A stretch of DNA of 64,000 bases from Caprella mutica (GCA_947561585.1 CANNZV010000436.1:429201-493200); one strand, 5' to 3'. Shown: positions 1 to 11,069, counted from the first letter of the stretch. Numbers and translations: made by a program. The notes: generated by a model not told the origin, from the sequence alone.

Positions 1-214
1 AGCTTGCAATGCTGATTTGAGTAAAGCATTCCTCGGAGCTCTCTGGCGAATGAGGCTGTCTAGAATGAGGGAAACAGTTGACTGATAATATTTGCTTCTT
101 GCTTCACTTCTGTGATCACATGGAGAAACACTAAATATATTTTATTTATTGACTAGTTAGTTATGTGATTACTTATAAAGTCATAGGGTGTTTGTTGTGT
201 GGTTCTGTCTATTG

Positions 215-525
215 AAAGACTCTGATCCTATTTTCTATGAGAGTAGAGCATAGAGATTTGGTTGTATATCATTTGTTTAGACTGTGTGTGTATTGTCAGG
301 GTTTTTATTGAATGATTTGTTTTATGTGTGAAAGTTTTCTGATCCTATGCTCTATGAGAGTAGAGCATAGAGATTCAGTTGTATATTGTTTGTTTAGACT
401 ATGTGTGTGTGTTTATTGTTAGGGTTTTTATTGAATGATTTGTTTTATGTGTGACAGTTTTCTGATCCTATGCTCTATGAGAGTAGAGCATAGAGATTCA
501 GTTGTATATTGTTTGTTTAGATTAA
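215..525. repeat. Three tandem copies of a ~120-bp unit containing a palindrome
   Basis: The marker tctgatcct recurs at 221, 338 and 461, and the sequence between copies (gtttagactatgtgtg, gggtttttattgaatg) is repeated too. Each unit carries an inverted repeat: arms ctatgctcta / tagagcatag around a 6-nt loop at 345-370 and 468-493, with a degenerate version in the first unit. No coding potential is evident. Confidence 0.85.
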
Positions 526-1230
526 TTTATTGGGTGTGGAGTGTTAGGTATGTGATCAGTGTTTTTTGAGATGTGCGAGTGTTTTCTTTTTTTATTACCC
601 CTTTATTGAAGGAAAAATCTAGAATAAAAATATACATATATAGCTATATATACATTGCATTAGCACTGATATATGTTCAAAGGCCTTCTCGCATAGTCTC
701 ATTTGGAGCAAAATTTTTACTTTTATTGACCATAAATTTTCTTTTTAATTGATATAAATGTGTAAGCCACCAAGATGTGGAAGAGGGAGGAACATTGTTT
801 CCTTTCTCTTCAAAATTATATTGGAGCATTATGATGAGGGTGTTGGACTTGAGCGAGTATGAGTGCCGTAGCACATGGCCCTACTCAGCTTTACAAAATA
901 CTGTCTCCATTTTAAACATTATATAACTATTCCTAAGGATAGGAATGCCAAGCTACCTAGTTTGAATAATGAATAAAAAAAATTGATGTACCTATAAATT
1001 TACGTATAGTAAATATAGTACCACATCTAATGCCCAATGCTCTAGAGAATCAAAATGTTTAAATTAACGTATAGTATGTTGTGGTTCTGATTTCTGAACC
1101 CACCTGCATCACTGGAGAGGGGAGGGGGTTCAGTGGCGTGCGCCGTGCACCTCACTTTCAAGGTGCCATGCGGTAAAATAGTCCTCCCGAGCGCAAGTTG
1201 CAACCTGCCAAAGATTCCAGTGTGGACTGT
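526..1230. other. No recognisable feature
   Basis: AT-rich sequence with only short open frames that match nothing I recognise. The first 214 bases of the window are likewise unassigned. Confidence 0.5.
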
Positions 1231-1300
1231 CACAAGCTCGCCATTAAAATGGCGAGTTTGGACATGCTTTATTACTTGGAATCCACAAATCCTGCTCTAC
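1231..1300 (-). repeat. Fragment of MITE family B, reversed
   Basis: The stretch around 1231-1279 is the reverse complement of the start of the elements at 3576 and 3934 (ccaagtaataaagcatgtcc, then cgccattttaatggcgag). It is followed by sequence resembling the left end of the 4267 MITE (family D), also reversed. Only ends are present, so this is debris. Confidence 0.7.
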
Positions 1301-1416
1301 TTTTCAGACTAGGTGTTTGCAGCTAAATTAATGTAAATGTAGGAATTAATACAAAATTGTTCGTAGAGAATATCCTAAATATCTCACATATGGCATATTC
1401 ATCACATCATCACATG

Positions 1417-1672
1417 CCAGTCTGTATTTCAAGGTAAATTCCACCGACATGTCAGTGGAATTTTTCCCTCTTTGAAAATAATATTCTGGCAAAGTCGGTG
1501 GATTTTTAGCTATTTATTCCATGTTAGTAATGTTACCATTAATTTTTGGTGGATAAATTGGGAAAATGTTGGTGGATCAGCAAAATTATTGGAAATTAAA
1601 TTGTTGGTGGATTTTATCAGCCTTTTGAAAAAGTCAGTGGAATTTTGTGCACCAAATACAGACTGTCACTGG
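1417..1672 (+). mobile_element. MITE family A, copy 1
   Basis: It starts CCAGTCTGTATTT and has the inverted counterpart AAATACAGACTG near its right end. Flanking octamers are atcacatg (1409-1416) and atcaaatg (1673-1680), a 7/8 match consistent with an 8-bp hAT-type TSD. The ~255-bp interior is shared with copies at 3201 and 3543. Non-coding. Confidence 0.75.
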
Positions 1673-1739
1673 ATCAAATGCTTTCATTGTTTTGAAGAGT
1701 GCCAAGTGGTTCTGCAGTTTGGCCTAGTTTAAAAGTAAG

Positions 1740-2960
1740 TACCTAGTTGCCGATTAATTGTCTACTTAAAATTTGTGAGAATAAGTATCATTCACATATG
1801 TAGACGACTAATGAGCATTTTAATTAGATTTAAAATTAAAATTGGTGACTCATAATCATAAACGGCGGAACCGCACATCTTTGTTGAAATGTAAACAAAG
1901 CCGCCATTTTCTTTTGATATGGCGCGCGCCGCAATGTATAATTGTATATGAGTTTTCTGTGGAAGATTTCTATCTTTATTTATGAATGATGTGAAAAAAG
2001 GAATAACTGTGAAAGAAAGTATGCCTCTCTCAGGCTCTCTGTGATTGGCTGGTATCAGTTGTATGCCTCTCTCTGATTGGCTGATACACTCTCAATTATA
2101 TATTAAGGTATGTTTACTTTTGATAATTAGGTAGATATATTGACGACTGTCGACTTTCAAAATTGGAATTAAATTTTGACGACTGGCGAGTGCATTACTA
2201 AGTTTTGTTGATTTATTTTTGAAAAAAAGATATATTGGCGACTCAATGAACATTCTCTGAAACTAGGCAGTTTGGCTGTTTTGTGAGAATGAACCAAAAT
2301 ATCCAGTCTACAAGACTCCAGAGCCAGAATGTATCTCTTCTGGACTTCTGCAGAGATTTAAATTTGAGAGACAGTTGGTCTCTGACTCTCAGTAGCAGAT
2401 TCAGAATCTCCCCCAGCTAAATTAATGGTAACATAGGAATTAATTCAATATCTCCCGCAGCTAAATTAATGGTAATATAGGAATTAATTCAAGATCTCCC
2501 GCAGAGATCTCCAATGTCTAAAATTCAATCAAAAACTCCCATTCCACAGAGCCATGTTACAGAGTATGTCAGTTAAAGCCAATTAATTGGCTTAGATTTC
2601 AAAAGGTCTAAACTCAGATATGTCTAATTGGGCATTGGCTTTAAATCTTCAAGCAAATGAGTCAAATTGGCTTGGCTCAGAATTATTGTGAAAATTTGGC
2701 TCATAAATTGGCTTACAAATTTCCAGCCTCTAAAACCCAGACTGCAGGAAATGGTAGAGTACTAGAGTGTTCTCCAAGAAATCTTATATTTTGGCTTCTG
2801 TTCTCAGTAAAATACATGTAAATATAGGAGGAAATTGAGGATTGTTTGCACAGAATGTCCCATGTTCGGCAGACTGGTCTAAAACATGGCCACAGAGAGT
2901 CTTGGATTAATGTTCCATAAGGGCGATATGGCATATTGAAAATTCTGCAGACTGGCAACA
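1740..2960. other. Non-coding AT-rich DNA with dispersed repeat fragments
   Basis: No gene recognised. Two small elements are visible: a two-copy ~45-bp tandem at about 2405-2510 (agctaaattaatggtaa), and a dispersed repeat at about 2560-2700 (agtatgtcagttaaagcc, aattggcttagattt) whose second copy starts near 3468 and is interrupted by the MITE cluster. Confidence 0.6.
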
Positions 2961-2962
2961 TG

Positions 2963-3466
2963 TAGGGTCACCGTGTCACGCAGGTAAATTGCGGCCCACT
3001 CACAGTGACTCACTAACTGCAGCCTCTAACAACTGAAACATCATAGCTTCAAAACACTCGTCAAAACTTAAATTAATAAGTTGTAGCATGCACTGTGCTT
3101 CTTTTGATTGCTATGCAACATTTTAATGTAATTTTGATTCAGAATATTCTAGAGACTCTCTTGAGATGGCCGCAATTAAAACTTAAAGGGCCGCAAATTT
3201 CCAGTCTGTATTTCATGGTAAATTCCACAGACATGTTGGTGGGATTTTTCTCCATTGAAAATAATATTCTGGCAAAGTCGGTCCATTTTTATCTATTAAT
3301 TCCTATGTTATCATTAATTTTTGGTGGAAAAATGGGTAAAATGTTGGTGGATTAGCCAAATTACTGGAAATTCATGGTGGATTTTTTCAGCATTTTCAAA
3401 AAGCAGTGGAATTTTCAATTTTGTGTACCAAATACAGACTGGTCCGCAATTTACTAGCGTGACCCT
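2963..3466. mobile_element. MITE family C, copy 1 (TAGGGTCAC ends)
   Basis: The left end is TAGGGTCACC followed by ggtaaattgcggcc; the right end is its imperfect inverse, gcaatttac then GTGACCCTA. A family A MITE (3201-3442) is nested in its right part. Related copies are at 14386-14624 and, partly, from 36581. Confidence 0.75.
3201..3442 (+). mobile_element. MITE family A, copy 2, nested in family C
   Basis: Begins CCAGTCTGTATTT and ends AAATACAGACTGG; the interior is shared with copy 1 (ggtaaattccac, aaataatattctggcaaag). It interrupts the gcaattt motif that ends the family C element. The TSD is imperfect. Confidence 0.8.
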
Positions 3467-3575
3467 ATAAGAGTATGTCAGTTAAAGGCATAAAGCCAAT
3501 TATTAATTGGCTTAGATTTGAAATGGTCAAATCTCAGATATGCCAGTCTGTATTTTATAATTTGTGGTAAATTCC

Positions 3576-3801
3576 CCAAGTAATAAAGCATGTCCAAACT
3601 CGCCATTTTAATGGCGAGTTTGTGACAGTTATTTTGAGCCCTTCAATTGCAAATGGCGAGTTTTATCTCTTTTTCTCCTATGCTACAATGTTATTTTTGA
3701 GAGAATTAATGATAATTTGATCATTTTTGAGAGAATTTGTTGAATTTTGGAGAGAGCTGGAGAGACAAATGGTGAGTTTATGAGACATACTATTCAACTT
3801 G
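3576..3801 (+). mobile_element. MITE family B, copy 1
   Basis: Ends are CCAAGTAATAAAG and the imperfect inverse attcaacttg. It is flanked by taaattcc at 3568-3575 and 3802-3809, an exact 8-bp TSD of family A sequence. An inner palindrome (cgccattttaatggcg) lies near the left end. Non-coding. Confidence 0.88.
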
Positions 3802-3933
3802 TTAAATTCCACCAACATGTCGGTGGTATTTTTCTCCATTGAAAATAATATTCTGGTAAAGTTGGTGGATTTTCAGCTATTTACTCCTATGTGTATGTTA
3901 CCATTAATTTTCAGTGGAAAAAGGGGTAAAATG

Positions 3934-4161
3934 CCAAGTAATAAAGCATGTCCAAACTTGCCATTTTAATGGCAAGTTTGTGACAGTTATTTTGAGCCCT
4001 TCAATTGCAAATGGCGAGTTTTATCTATTTTTCTCCCATGCTACAATGTTATTTTGGAGAGAATTTATGAAAATTTGATCATTTTGGGAGAGAATTTGTT
4101 GAATTTTGGAGAGAGCTGTAGAGACAAATGGTAAGTTTATGAGACATACTATTTTACTTGG
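3934..4161 (+). mobile_element. MITE family B, copy 2
   Basis: Starts CCAAGTAATAAAG and ends attttacttgg, flanked by exact 8-bp TSDs gtaaaatg at 3926-3933 and 4162-4169. It is closely similar to copy 1 (228 versus 226 bp). Confidence 0.9.
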
Positions 4162-4266
4162 GTAAAATGTTGGTGGATCAGCCAAATTACTGGATATTTA
4201 TGGTGGATTTTTTCAGCTTTTTCAAAAAGTCAGTGGAATTTTGTGCACCAAATACAGACTGGCAGA

Positions 4267-4427
4267 CCAGTCTGAAAAGTACAGCAGGATTTGTGGATTA
4301 ATCCTGCGCCCAAGTCTTATTTGATTCCTATCTTCCCTGGCTTCCAAAGTTCCAATGTTATTTGCTGCGCCTAAATTCTAATTTCTGTAAAAATCCTGAG
4401 TCTGAGGAGACCTTCTTTTCAGACTGG
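4267..4427. mobile_element. MITE family D with 8-bp TSD
   Basis: The ends CCAGTCTGAAAAG and CTTTTCAGACTGG are an exact 13-bp TIR apart from a few internal differences. TSD ctggcaga is at 4259-4266 and 4428-4435. It inserted across the right boundary of the family A element, so it is younger than that element. Confidence 0.88.
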
Positions 4428-4435
4428 CTGGCAGA

Positions 4436-5130
4436 TATGTCTAATGACTAATTGGCTTTAAATTTTGAATTAATTCATATGTTCACAGTTCCCATGTTAA
4501 TTTTGGCTTGAAATCTTCAAAATATGAGCCAACTTGGCTTGGCTTATGAAAAATTTGTTAATTGAAAAATTTGTTAATTTTGGATAGAATTTGTTGAATT
4601 TTGGAGAGAGCTGGAGAGAAAAATGGCGAGTTTATGAGACATACTATTTTACTTGGAACACTGAACTGAAACAAGAATGTACCTAGGACCCTAGGTTAGT
4701 AAGGTTACTACCTAGGTAGGTATTATTAAATATTTTGGGTACCTAATTAAAAACCTTCTTATATTCGTAATTGGTGACTCAGAGGGGTCACCTATAGCAG
4801 TAGCACTAGTTAGGTTAACCAAAATGGTAATTTCAGTTTGCCTGGATACATCTATCAATTAAATTGGATATATTCTAATATTCTTTGTTCTTCTTTTTCA
4901 GGTTAGGAGGTTGTTGAATTCCTCCTTAAAGCCGATGGGAAGCTGTGCAGCTATCAGTGAAGCCTGGAAACTTCTGTTATATTCTAATATTCTAGGGATA
5001 ACACAGAAATTTGGCTCTAAAATGGCGTGACCTTTTCTCTAAACTACGGATGTCCCTTATTTTGTGGTTTATTTTGAGTAAGGTACTGCATTAATTCATA
5101 TGTAGCTCTCGGTTCCCGGAAGTCAGTCAG
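4436..5130. other. Non-coding; MITE B 3' fragment and short-repeat sequence
   Basis: Resumes the dispersed repeat interrupted at 3542 (aattggctttaaa). About 4570-4656 is a right-end fragment of family B (tttatgagacatactatttt, acttgg). Beyond it is AT-rich sequence with cctaggtaggta-type short motifs. No gene recognised. Confidence 0.6.
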
Positions 5131-5139
5131 GTGTTTTTT

Positions 5140-5750
5140 GAATAGTGCCATTTTCATCGGCTTCCTCTTCATCTGCGCCATTCATCCTCTTCATCTGCGC
5201 AACTCATCCTCTTCAATTATTTCTTCCTTCGATCACTCTTCTCCTCCTCTACATTTTCATCAGAACCTCGCTCCTTGCTCTCCTCTGCTCGCCTCCAAAC
5301 AAGAACTCCCCCAACACAGTCCGCCTCTCCTCCACTCTCGGTCTCTGCAACTCCACAGCCCTCCTCCTCTTGCCCTCCAGCTCATCACAATCCAACACAA
5401 AGTGTAGCAAATCATCCACTCCTCTCTCTCCCCATATCAAGCATCTCTCCTCCTCCCTCTCTCTCCTCCTGTCTCCCAGCCACAAGCAGTTTGTTCTTGC
5501 CCGGAACCATATCCTGTCTCTCTCTCTCCTCCCTCATTTCGGTCTTATATTCTCTGTATAGCCACAGTGTACTCCTCTCAAACAACTCTTCCTTCCACTC
5601 CCTCTCAACTCTCTCCGCTATTCTCCTCTTTACCTCCTGTCCGCTTATAATCTCCAGCTCATCTCCCAACAAACATATGATTGTCGATTCGATGCCGTTT
5701 GCTGTCGAATTCGTAGCGCTAACGGTGGGTATCGACTTAGCAACCATTTC
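5140..5750 (-). pseudogene. 3' fragment of a non-LTR retrotransposon ORF (C-terminal region)
   Basis: Read on the minus strand, two frames together give the C-terminal part of a non-LTR retrotransposon polyprotein. The first covers about 5412-5747 (basic, helical, with ERSTLWLYREYKTEMREE). The second covers about 5249-5485 (VDDLLHFVLDCDELEGKRR), the residue pattern that normally follows a Cys-His zinc-binding motif at the end of these proteins. A frameshift separates the two. The apparent plus-strand ORFs here are antisense shadows. The style is like the N1 element at 15.9-17.4 kb and the fragment at 9.3-9.7 kb, so all three may be one family; that is inference. No RT domain is present, and the copy is dead. 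Confidence 0.65.
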
Positions 5751-6180
5751 GACTCATAGTAGATATCAGAATGTCTGTTTCTAAATGATATCTGAATTTA
5801 TACTTCAACCAGAAGTGCAAAAAAGATACGTAGTTATAAAAAATCGTTTCAAATTTAGAAATTCATTTTCTTTATCTTCCTGTTTTATAATACGTATAGA
5901 AATGTAAGAATAATTTATATTCAATTGGATTGTACCTTTCTATATAACGTACGTTGTGCTCCCTTTAAAGTTTAAACTATACTAAATAATTAATCCACCT
6001 ATAGGGGACTACGGCAGTTGTAAAGGTACGATCGGACATAGGCAAGCTAGTGCGATTGTACACTGGATTAAAGTAAAGTAAGCGATACTGGAACATCGGT
6101 TGTTGAATATATTGTTCCTCCAGTACCGTAAAATAAAATTGATAACCAATAAAAAGATTTTTCGATGGCCAGTGCATTTA
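5751..6180. other. No recognisable feature
   Basis: AT-rich intergenic DNA; no repeat or open frame I can support. Confidence 0.5.
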
Positions 6181-6670
6181 TTATTATGAATCTATTCTAA
6201 ACTGCTTATAATAAGCCCCGAGGGGTTCCTGAAGCTGTCTTTGGTGAATAGAAGAGAAGTGGGGTGGCGTCCCTTGTGAACCAAAACTGTTGTAATTTGG
6301 ATTATGTATTGTCTATTTTATGTTTACCATGTGTATAGTGTTTTTAACTCTCCATGCAGTTTTAGAGGATAGCGCTAGGGTTACGCTCCACAATTACGTA
6401 CGAGGTCTTAGATTTTGTGTTAAGTAGGCTCGTAGACTTCATTTACTATTACTTCTTCATTTCCCTCTTCCATCCTTGAGTGCAGCCACCGGTGCTTGTG
6501 ACCATTTTTTTCACATCCTCGGGGTAAGTGACAGCATTCACGGAGTAGCTTTTCAGCATCCATGAGCGTTGTGACTTTGTCCATGGAGCCACTTTCCTTT
6601 CTGACTGCTTCTTCCAGTCCCTTGTATTTCATTTCCTTTTGACGTCAGCGACATGGCCTTTGGTTCAGAA
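6180..6670 (-). repeat. Dispersed repeat with a conserved 70-codon open frame, copy 1
   Basis: On the minus strand an open frame (6632-6420) encodes a 70-aa Lys/Glu-rich, Cys/His-containing peptide with LLRECCHLPRGCEKNGHKHR near its middle. A second copy on the plus strand at about 46640-46990 shares most of the nucleotide sequence but has frame breaks. The frame is followed by about 240 bp of non-coding sequence ending in an AATAAA near 6180. It could be a terminal exon plus 3' UTR spread by retrocopying, or part of a mobile element. I do not recognise the protein. Confidence 0.5.
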
Positions 6671-7822
6671 GCAGACGTTAAACCTCTACTAAACGTATAG
6701 GCTATTTAACACGTTCCATTTTAGAGTAAATTCTGTGTTATCGGATGGTTCCACATTTTCGAATATGTAAGAAATAAATATAATCAGGCGCGTATACAAG
6801 GGGGGGGCATTTGGGGCAGATGCCCCCCCCTTGAGGTCTGAACTTTTAAAAAATAAATCTACGGATTAATAAAATACATATAGATTAATCCTCCAAATTG
6901 AAGAAATGTCAATTATTTGATTATTTTTAATTGCTTTTGACATGCTTGAACACTGTATTCTATCAAAATCGTCATCTTTAAATTGCGAAATTGGAGAAAT
7001 TAAATTGCTTCAAGTCGTATTATGTTTAAGCCATTTTGTCCATAGAGAGTGGATTTCTATCACCCTATTAATATTAGCATTGTTCTTCAATTTAAAAATG
7101 TTTTTGAATTTGAGAAGAAATGCATCGTCCTGTACTCTGTAGTTTGCCAAAACACCTTCTTCTTCAACAGTACGCCCAAAATTCATGCTTCCCAAGATAA
7201 ATGGAAGGGTGGCTAAATCTTACCACTTGAAAAAGTTCACAAGAGTTCGTGGTCTATTCAATGAAACTGGTTCTAATCACAGGAAAAAAAATGAAAACAA
7301 TACCAAAAAAACACAAACGGCGATTCAATAGGTGATGAGTTTTTTTAAAGAGAAGTATTTTTCTCATAAAAGCATTTCAGCAGATTTCATCCACACCAAA
7401 ACCACGTGGTGGAGGATCGTCATACATTCATTTAGTTTCCGTTTTTTCATTTAACTTCAGTTCGACCTTCAACGAAAACCACATAAATAGCGGTTTTGTC
7501 AGTGGATTATGCAGCAACCATCCAACATTGCCAATTGAATCGTTTGGACAGACGAGAAGTTAATTTACCTCCATCAAAAACACATCGAAAAAATATCTGG
7601 AAAACAAATGATAGGTATGATGCTAAGGTAAAGATCTTTGTTGCAATTATTAATGGAATGGTTCCAATTGTTCAAGAATTCCTTAACGAATATGGCAACT
7701 TGTTACCAGTTAATGGTTTTCAAAACTCTGATTGCTCCAGCACATTATTTGGCCCAGCCTGCAACTTCTTCACTTTGGTGGATGCAAGACCAAATTGCAC
7801 AAATGCAGCTCTAGAATTTAAA

Positions 7823-8403
7823 GGTCCTCTCCAGGCTCCGGGGAAAAAATGAGTTTATTACATAATATTATAAAACTAAGGTCTACGATCATTAATCCAC
7901 AAACTGCATATACAATTCGGTTCAGTATATATTTCATTATTTACTTTTAAAGTTTTTTAATACTCTGTGAGCAACAATCGAGCGAATCTCCAACCTGACG
8001 CTGAGAAAGAAGATTGTACACTCTTTGTTTTGATTTCAAATTTAGATTTTTAAACCAATAATGCGTTTATGGCCTTCTTTTAAGATATAAATTGTTTCTA
8101 AAAGTATATAAACGTTTCTATAATAAGTTTATCAAAATTTAAACCTTTAAACGAATAATAAATAGATTTTTTTAACCAATTAACTAGTTGACAATCAAAA
8201 CAAATGGTGTACATTCTGTTTCTTAAGACTGAAATTTAGAAAGTCGGACGTAAAGTAGGTTTTGTAGAGTTTGGATTATAAAAATCTTTGAAAGCATATA
8301 AAATTAAAAATATGCTATCAAATTTTTTGGGGTTTGCAGGAAAATGTTGAGAAAAATTAGCCTCGTTGAATTTAGCAATAAAAAAATTTGCTTGGAGGGG
8401 ACC
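7823..8403. mobile_element. Nested 581-bp TIR insertion in the left arm
   Basis: The second copy of the fold-back element (near 49710) reads straight through tctagaatttaagg, while here that site is interrupted. The insert starts ggtcctctccaggc and ends gcttggaggggacc, which are imperfect inverted repeats. The flanks share tttaa. No coding frame is recognised. Confidence 0.7.
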
Positions 8404-9319
8404 TTTAAGGAAAAGTTTCGAGGTCGAGTGATTAGCAGAAGCACGGAAATAAAATTCCTGGTCAGCACACAGTCCAGATCTCAACTCTTTGAACTTTAAA
8501 TTCGCATATGGGCTGCTGCACAAACTCGAGTTTATAAGTTTATATATAAAGTGTTATAAGTTATAAGTTTATATTATAAGTTTATATATAAAGTGATGCA
8601 TCTATGATGGTATTCGACTTATTTTTAAGTGCTTCTAATTCGCAATTAAAAAATTACATTATCTGATGAAACACAGTGTAACAGTATAGTTTTGATTATT
8701 TTTGCTGCAGCCAACAGTTGAAGTTTGTGATTAAGTTAATAACTATCAGTCTATTAGACTTGACATACAGCTTATGGACTATACAATACATCCACTGACA
8801 CCCTGTGTTCCATCAGAAACGACATTTTAAAATTGCGAATTAGAAGCATTTCTAATGCATCAATTGTCATCATAGATACACCACTTTGACGGAAAAGAAA
8901 GTATTATCATTAAACATTTTAAAGTCCTATATATATCGCTATATCATAAGTACCAAATCTCCTGTGGCCCTACAGAAGTTGTTGAAAATGACTTTCTCCA
9001 GCCTGAAGACAGAACGAAGCAAACTTCGAAGCATTCTTTCAAATTTCTTAGGGGTCTCCGGGTTATATCTTTCAGCGAAACTTTAAACACTTTGTATAAG
9101 AGACACAATGGAGTATTCTTTTTCATATATAAACTCATGTTTGTGCAGCAGCCAAGAAGTGAAAATCCAAAGTGTTGTGATATTGATTGTGTGCTGGCCA
9201 GGAATTTTCCGTTCTTCTGCTAATAAATCGACCTCTAACCTTTTCAATGAGAAATTATAGACCTGCATATTATGTTCAATGTGGTAGAGCGCCATCTTGC
9301 ATCCACCATAGTGAGGAAC

Positions 9320-9664
9320 TGGAACTTGGTCGGTATAGGCTTGTTAGCGCCACCGGTTTCACCCTCACCTTCCTCCGATAACCTTCCGCAGAGCCGTCAC
9401 CCCGCCAGCCGCCTCACACACCTCACCCCTCTCCTACCCTAACACTCCATGCCTCCTCCAGAAATGCACACACCCTCCGAGTGTCCCGCTCCCCAAAGCA
9501 CATCACTTCCCCCATCGTCCGCACCCCATGACGTTCTCTCACCGCCTCCAGACTCGGACACTCGAGTATAAAGTGCTCCAGAGTCTCCTCTACAGCTCCG
9601 CACATACTACACCCCACCACATCTCCCCAGTGCCTCATCCTCCAACCCAGCCTCAACGTATTAC
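9320..9664 (-). pseudogene. 5'-truncated non-LTR retrotransposon insertion (C-terminal zinc-binding end)
   Basis: The minus strand encodes about 80 residues (9656-9423 plus a short lead-in) with a CxxC near the start, then LEHFILECPSLEAVRERHG. This is the Cys-Cys...His...Cys arrangement found at the C-terminus of many APE-type non-LTR proteins. The insert is bounded by the heptamer gaggaac at 9313-9319 and 9665-9671, and the second fold-back copy (near 47950) lacks it, so the insertion limits are well defined. At 345 bp it is a strongly 5'-truncated copy, as target-primed reverse transcription often produces. No poly-A tail is evident. Confidence 0.8.
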
Positions 9665-11069
9665 GAGGAACGAGATGCAGAATGGTGCAGAATGGGCCAA
9701 ATAAGGGGTGCTAGTTTGGTATGCGATCTGTGGGGTTAATTTGATCTGATAATGCATTATAATTTTTATTTTAATAATTATGATAATTTTTCTTTTCAAG
9801 TAACTGTGATTCAAAACAAACAATATAGACGAGATGATATTGTCACAATGCATTTATAGTAAAAAAAACATGTAGTAATCGCCTATTTTACTTTATATTC
9901 ATATAAGTTTAATGGATGTAGTTTATATAATGATATTTTCTTGAAGTATTTCCATAAGGCTTTGCATATGTAAATGGTATATTATTATTTAAGGAAATAA
10001 AATACTCTATATATATATTTGGTATCTCGTATACCTGTTTGTATCTTTTATATTTGCTAATAAATTCTAAATAGATCACATGCCAAACCAGTAAATGATG
10101 ATCAGATCGCATAGCAAACTAGCACCAAATAATGTCCTGTAGCAATCTGAGATATGAAACACCATTAACCGATTACAAGTTGCCATCATCATCAAGGAAT
10201 GCATGAAAGATTATATCTATTCAGTTAATAATGGCAACAAAGATATTACCTTTATTACCATAGCTATCATTTATTCTGTTGATATTTCAGGGATTTTCAT
10301 CTGTGTACCTGACGATCCTCCACAACGGAGTTATGGTTGGTGAAATCTACTGAGAAACTGGGGGTTCTTCATAAAAACTCTTCACCTCCTGAATCACTGT
10401 TTCTGTTCATTTTGGTTTTGTTATCATTTGCTTTTCTTGTGGATAGAACCAGTTTCATTGAATAGACCACGAACTCTTGTGGATAGAACCAGTTTCATTG
10501 AATAGACCACGAACTCTTGTGAACTTTTTCAGGTGGTAAGATTTAGCCGCTCTTATACTTGTCATGGAGTGAAGCATGAATTTTCGAAATACTGTTGAAG
10601 AAGAAGGTGATTTGGCAAACTACAGAGTACAGGACGATGCATTTCTTCTCAAATTCAAAAACATTTTTAAGGTTTAAGAAAAATGATAATGTTAATAGAA
10701 TAAAATCCATTCTTTATACTTTATGAACATAATGACGTCCTACCATTTCGCAATTTAAAAAATGACCCTTCTGACGGAGCACAGTGTAAGCATGTTCAAA
10801 GCAATTAAAATAATCCAATAACTGACCAGTTTGAGGAATTATCCGTAGATTTTTTTTTCAGAAACATTAAATTTTTTGAAAAGTGCCCCCCCCTTGACCG
10901 AATCCTAGATACGCCCCTGAATATAATAATTATCATTATTCAATTCCTACTTAAATTGGCATCCATGATACCAGTACGTAAAATACAAGTTTAGAAATAA
11001 AAATCATTACATAAATAATTTTTCTACGTAAATTATGCGGAACCCCATATCCGATAACTTGAGCTTTTC

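Larger units (their letters stand above)
3543..4262 (+). mobile_element. MITE family A, copy 3, split by two family B MITEs
   Basis: Starts CCAGTCTGTATTT at 3543 and ends ACAGACTGG at 4262. The preceding octamer cagatatg (3535-3542) recurs to the right: caga at 4263-4266, then, beyond the family D insertion, cagatatg at 4432-4439. Subtracting the two inner elements and their TSDs leaves 250 bp, the length of the uninterrupted copies. Confidence 0.88.
6785..10919. mobile_element. Fold-back hAT-like element, copy 1 (4.1 kb) with 8-bp TSD
   Basis: The left end is caggcgcgtatac and the right end, read inward on the minus strand, is caggggcgtatctagg followed by a G-run. Both are hAT-style termini. 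The octamer aatataat is duplicated exactly at 6777-6784 and 10920-10927. The two halves are long inverted repeats: for example aaatgcatcgtcctgtactc at about 7115 recurs inverted near 10640, and the match runs about 1 kb with small indels. The arms contain short open frames (such as 7496-7852) that I do not recognise, and no transposase was identified. It contains two later insertions, 7823-8403 and 9320-9664. A related truncated copy lies at 47589-50490. Confidence 0.85.
6724..11069. mobile_element. MITE family E, copy 1, split by the fold-back element
   Basis: The left part at 6724-6784 (gttatcgga, ggttccacattttcga) matches the left end of copies at 14688, 25321 and 52215. The right part at 10928-11069 carries the inverted end (ggaaccccatatccgataact). 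The 4.1-kb fold-back element lies between. Ends are diverged. Confidence 0.65.

Noticed and set aside
5138..5784. Overlapping plus-strand ORFs (89-169 codons) rich in Ser, Pro and Leu
   Set aside because: They are antisense to the minus-strand non-LTR fragment with C-terminal zinc-motif features; the composition is that of a reverse-complemented charged coding sequence.
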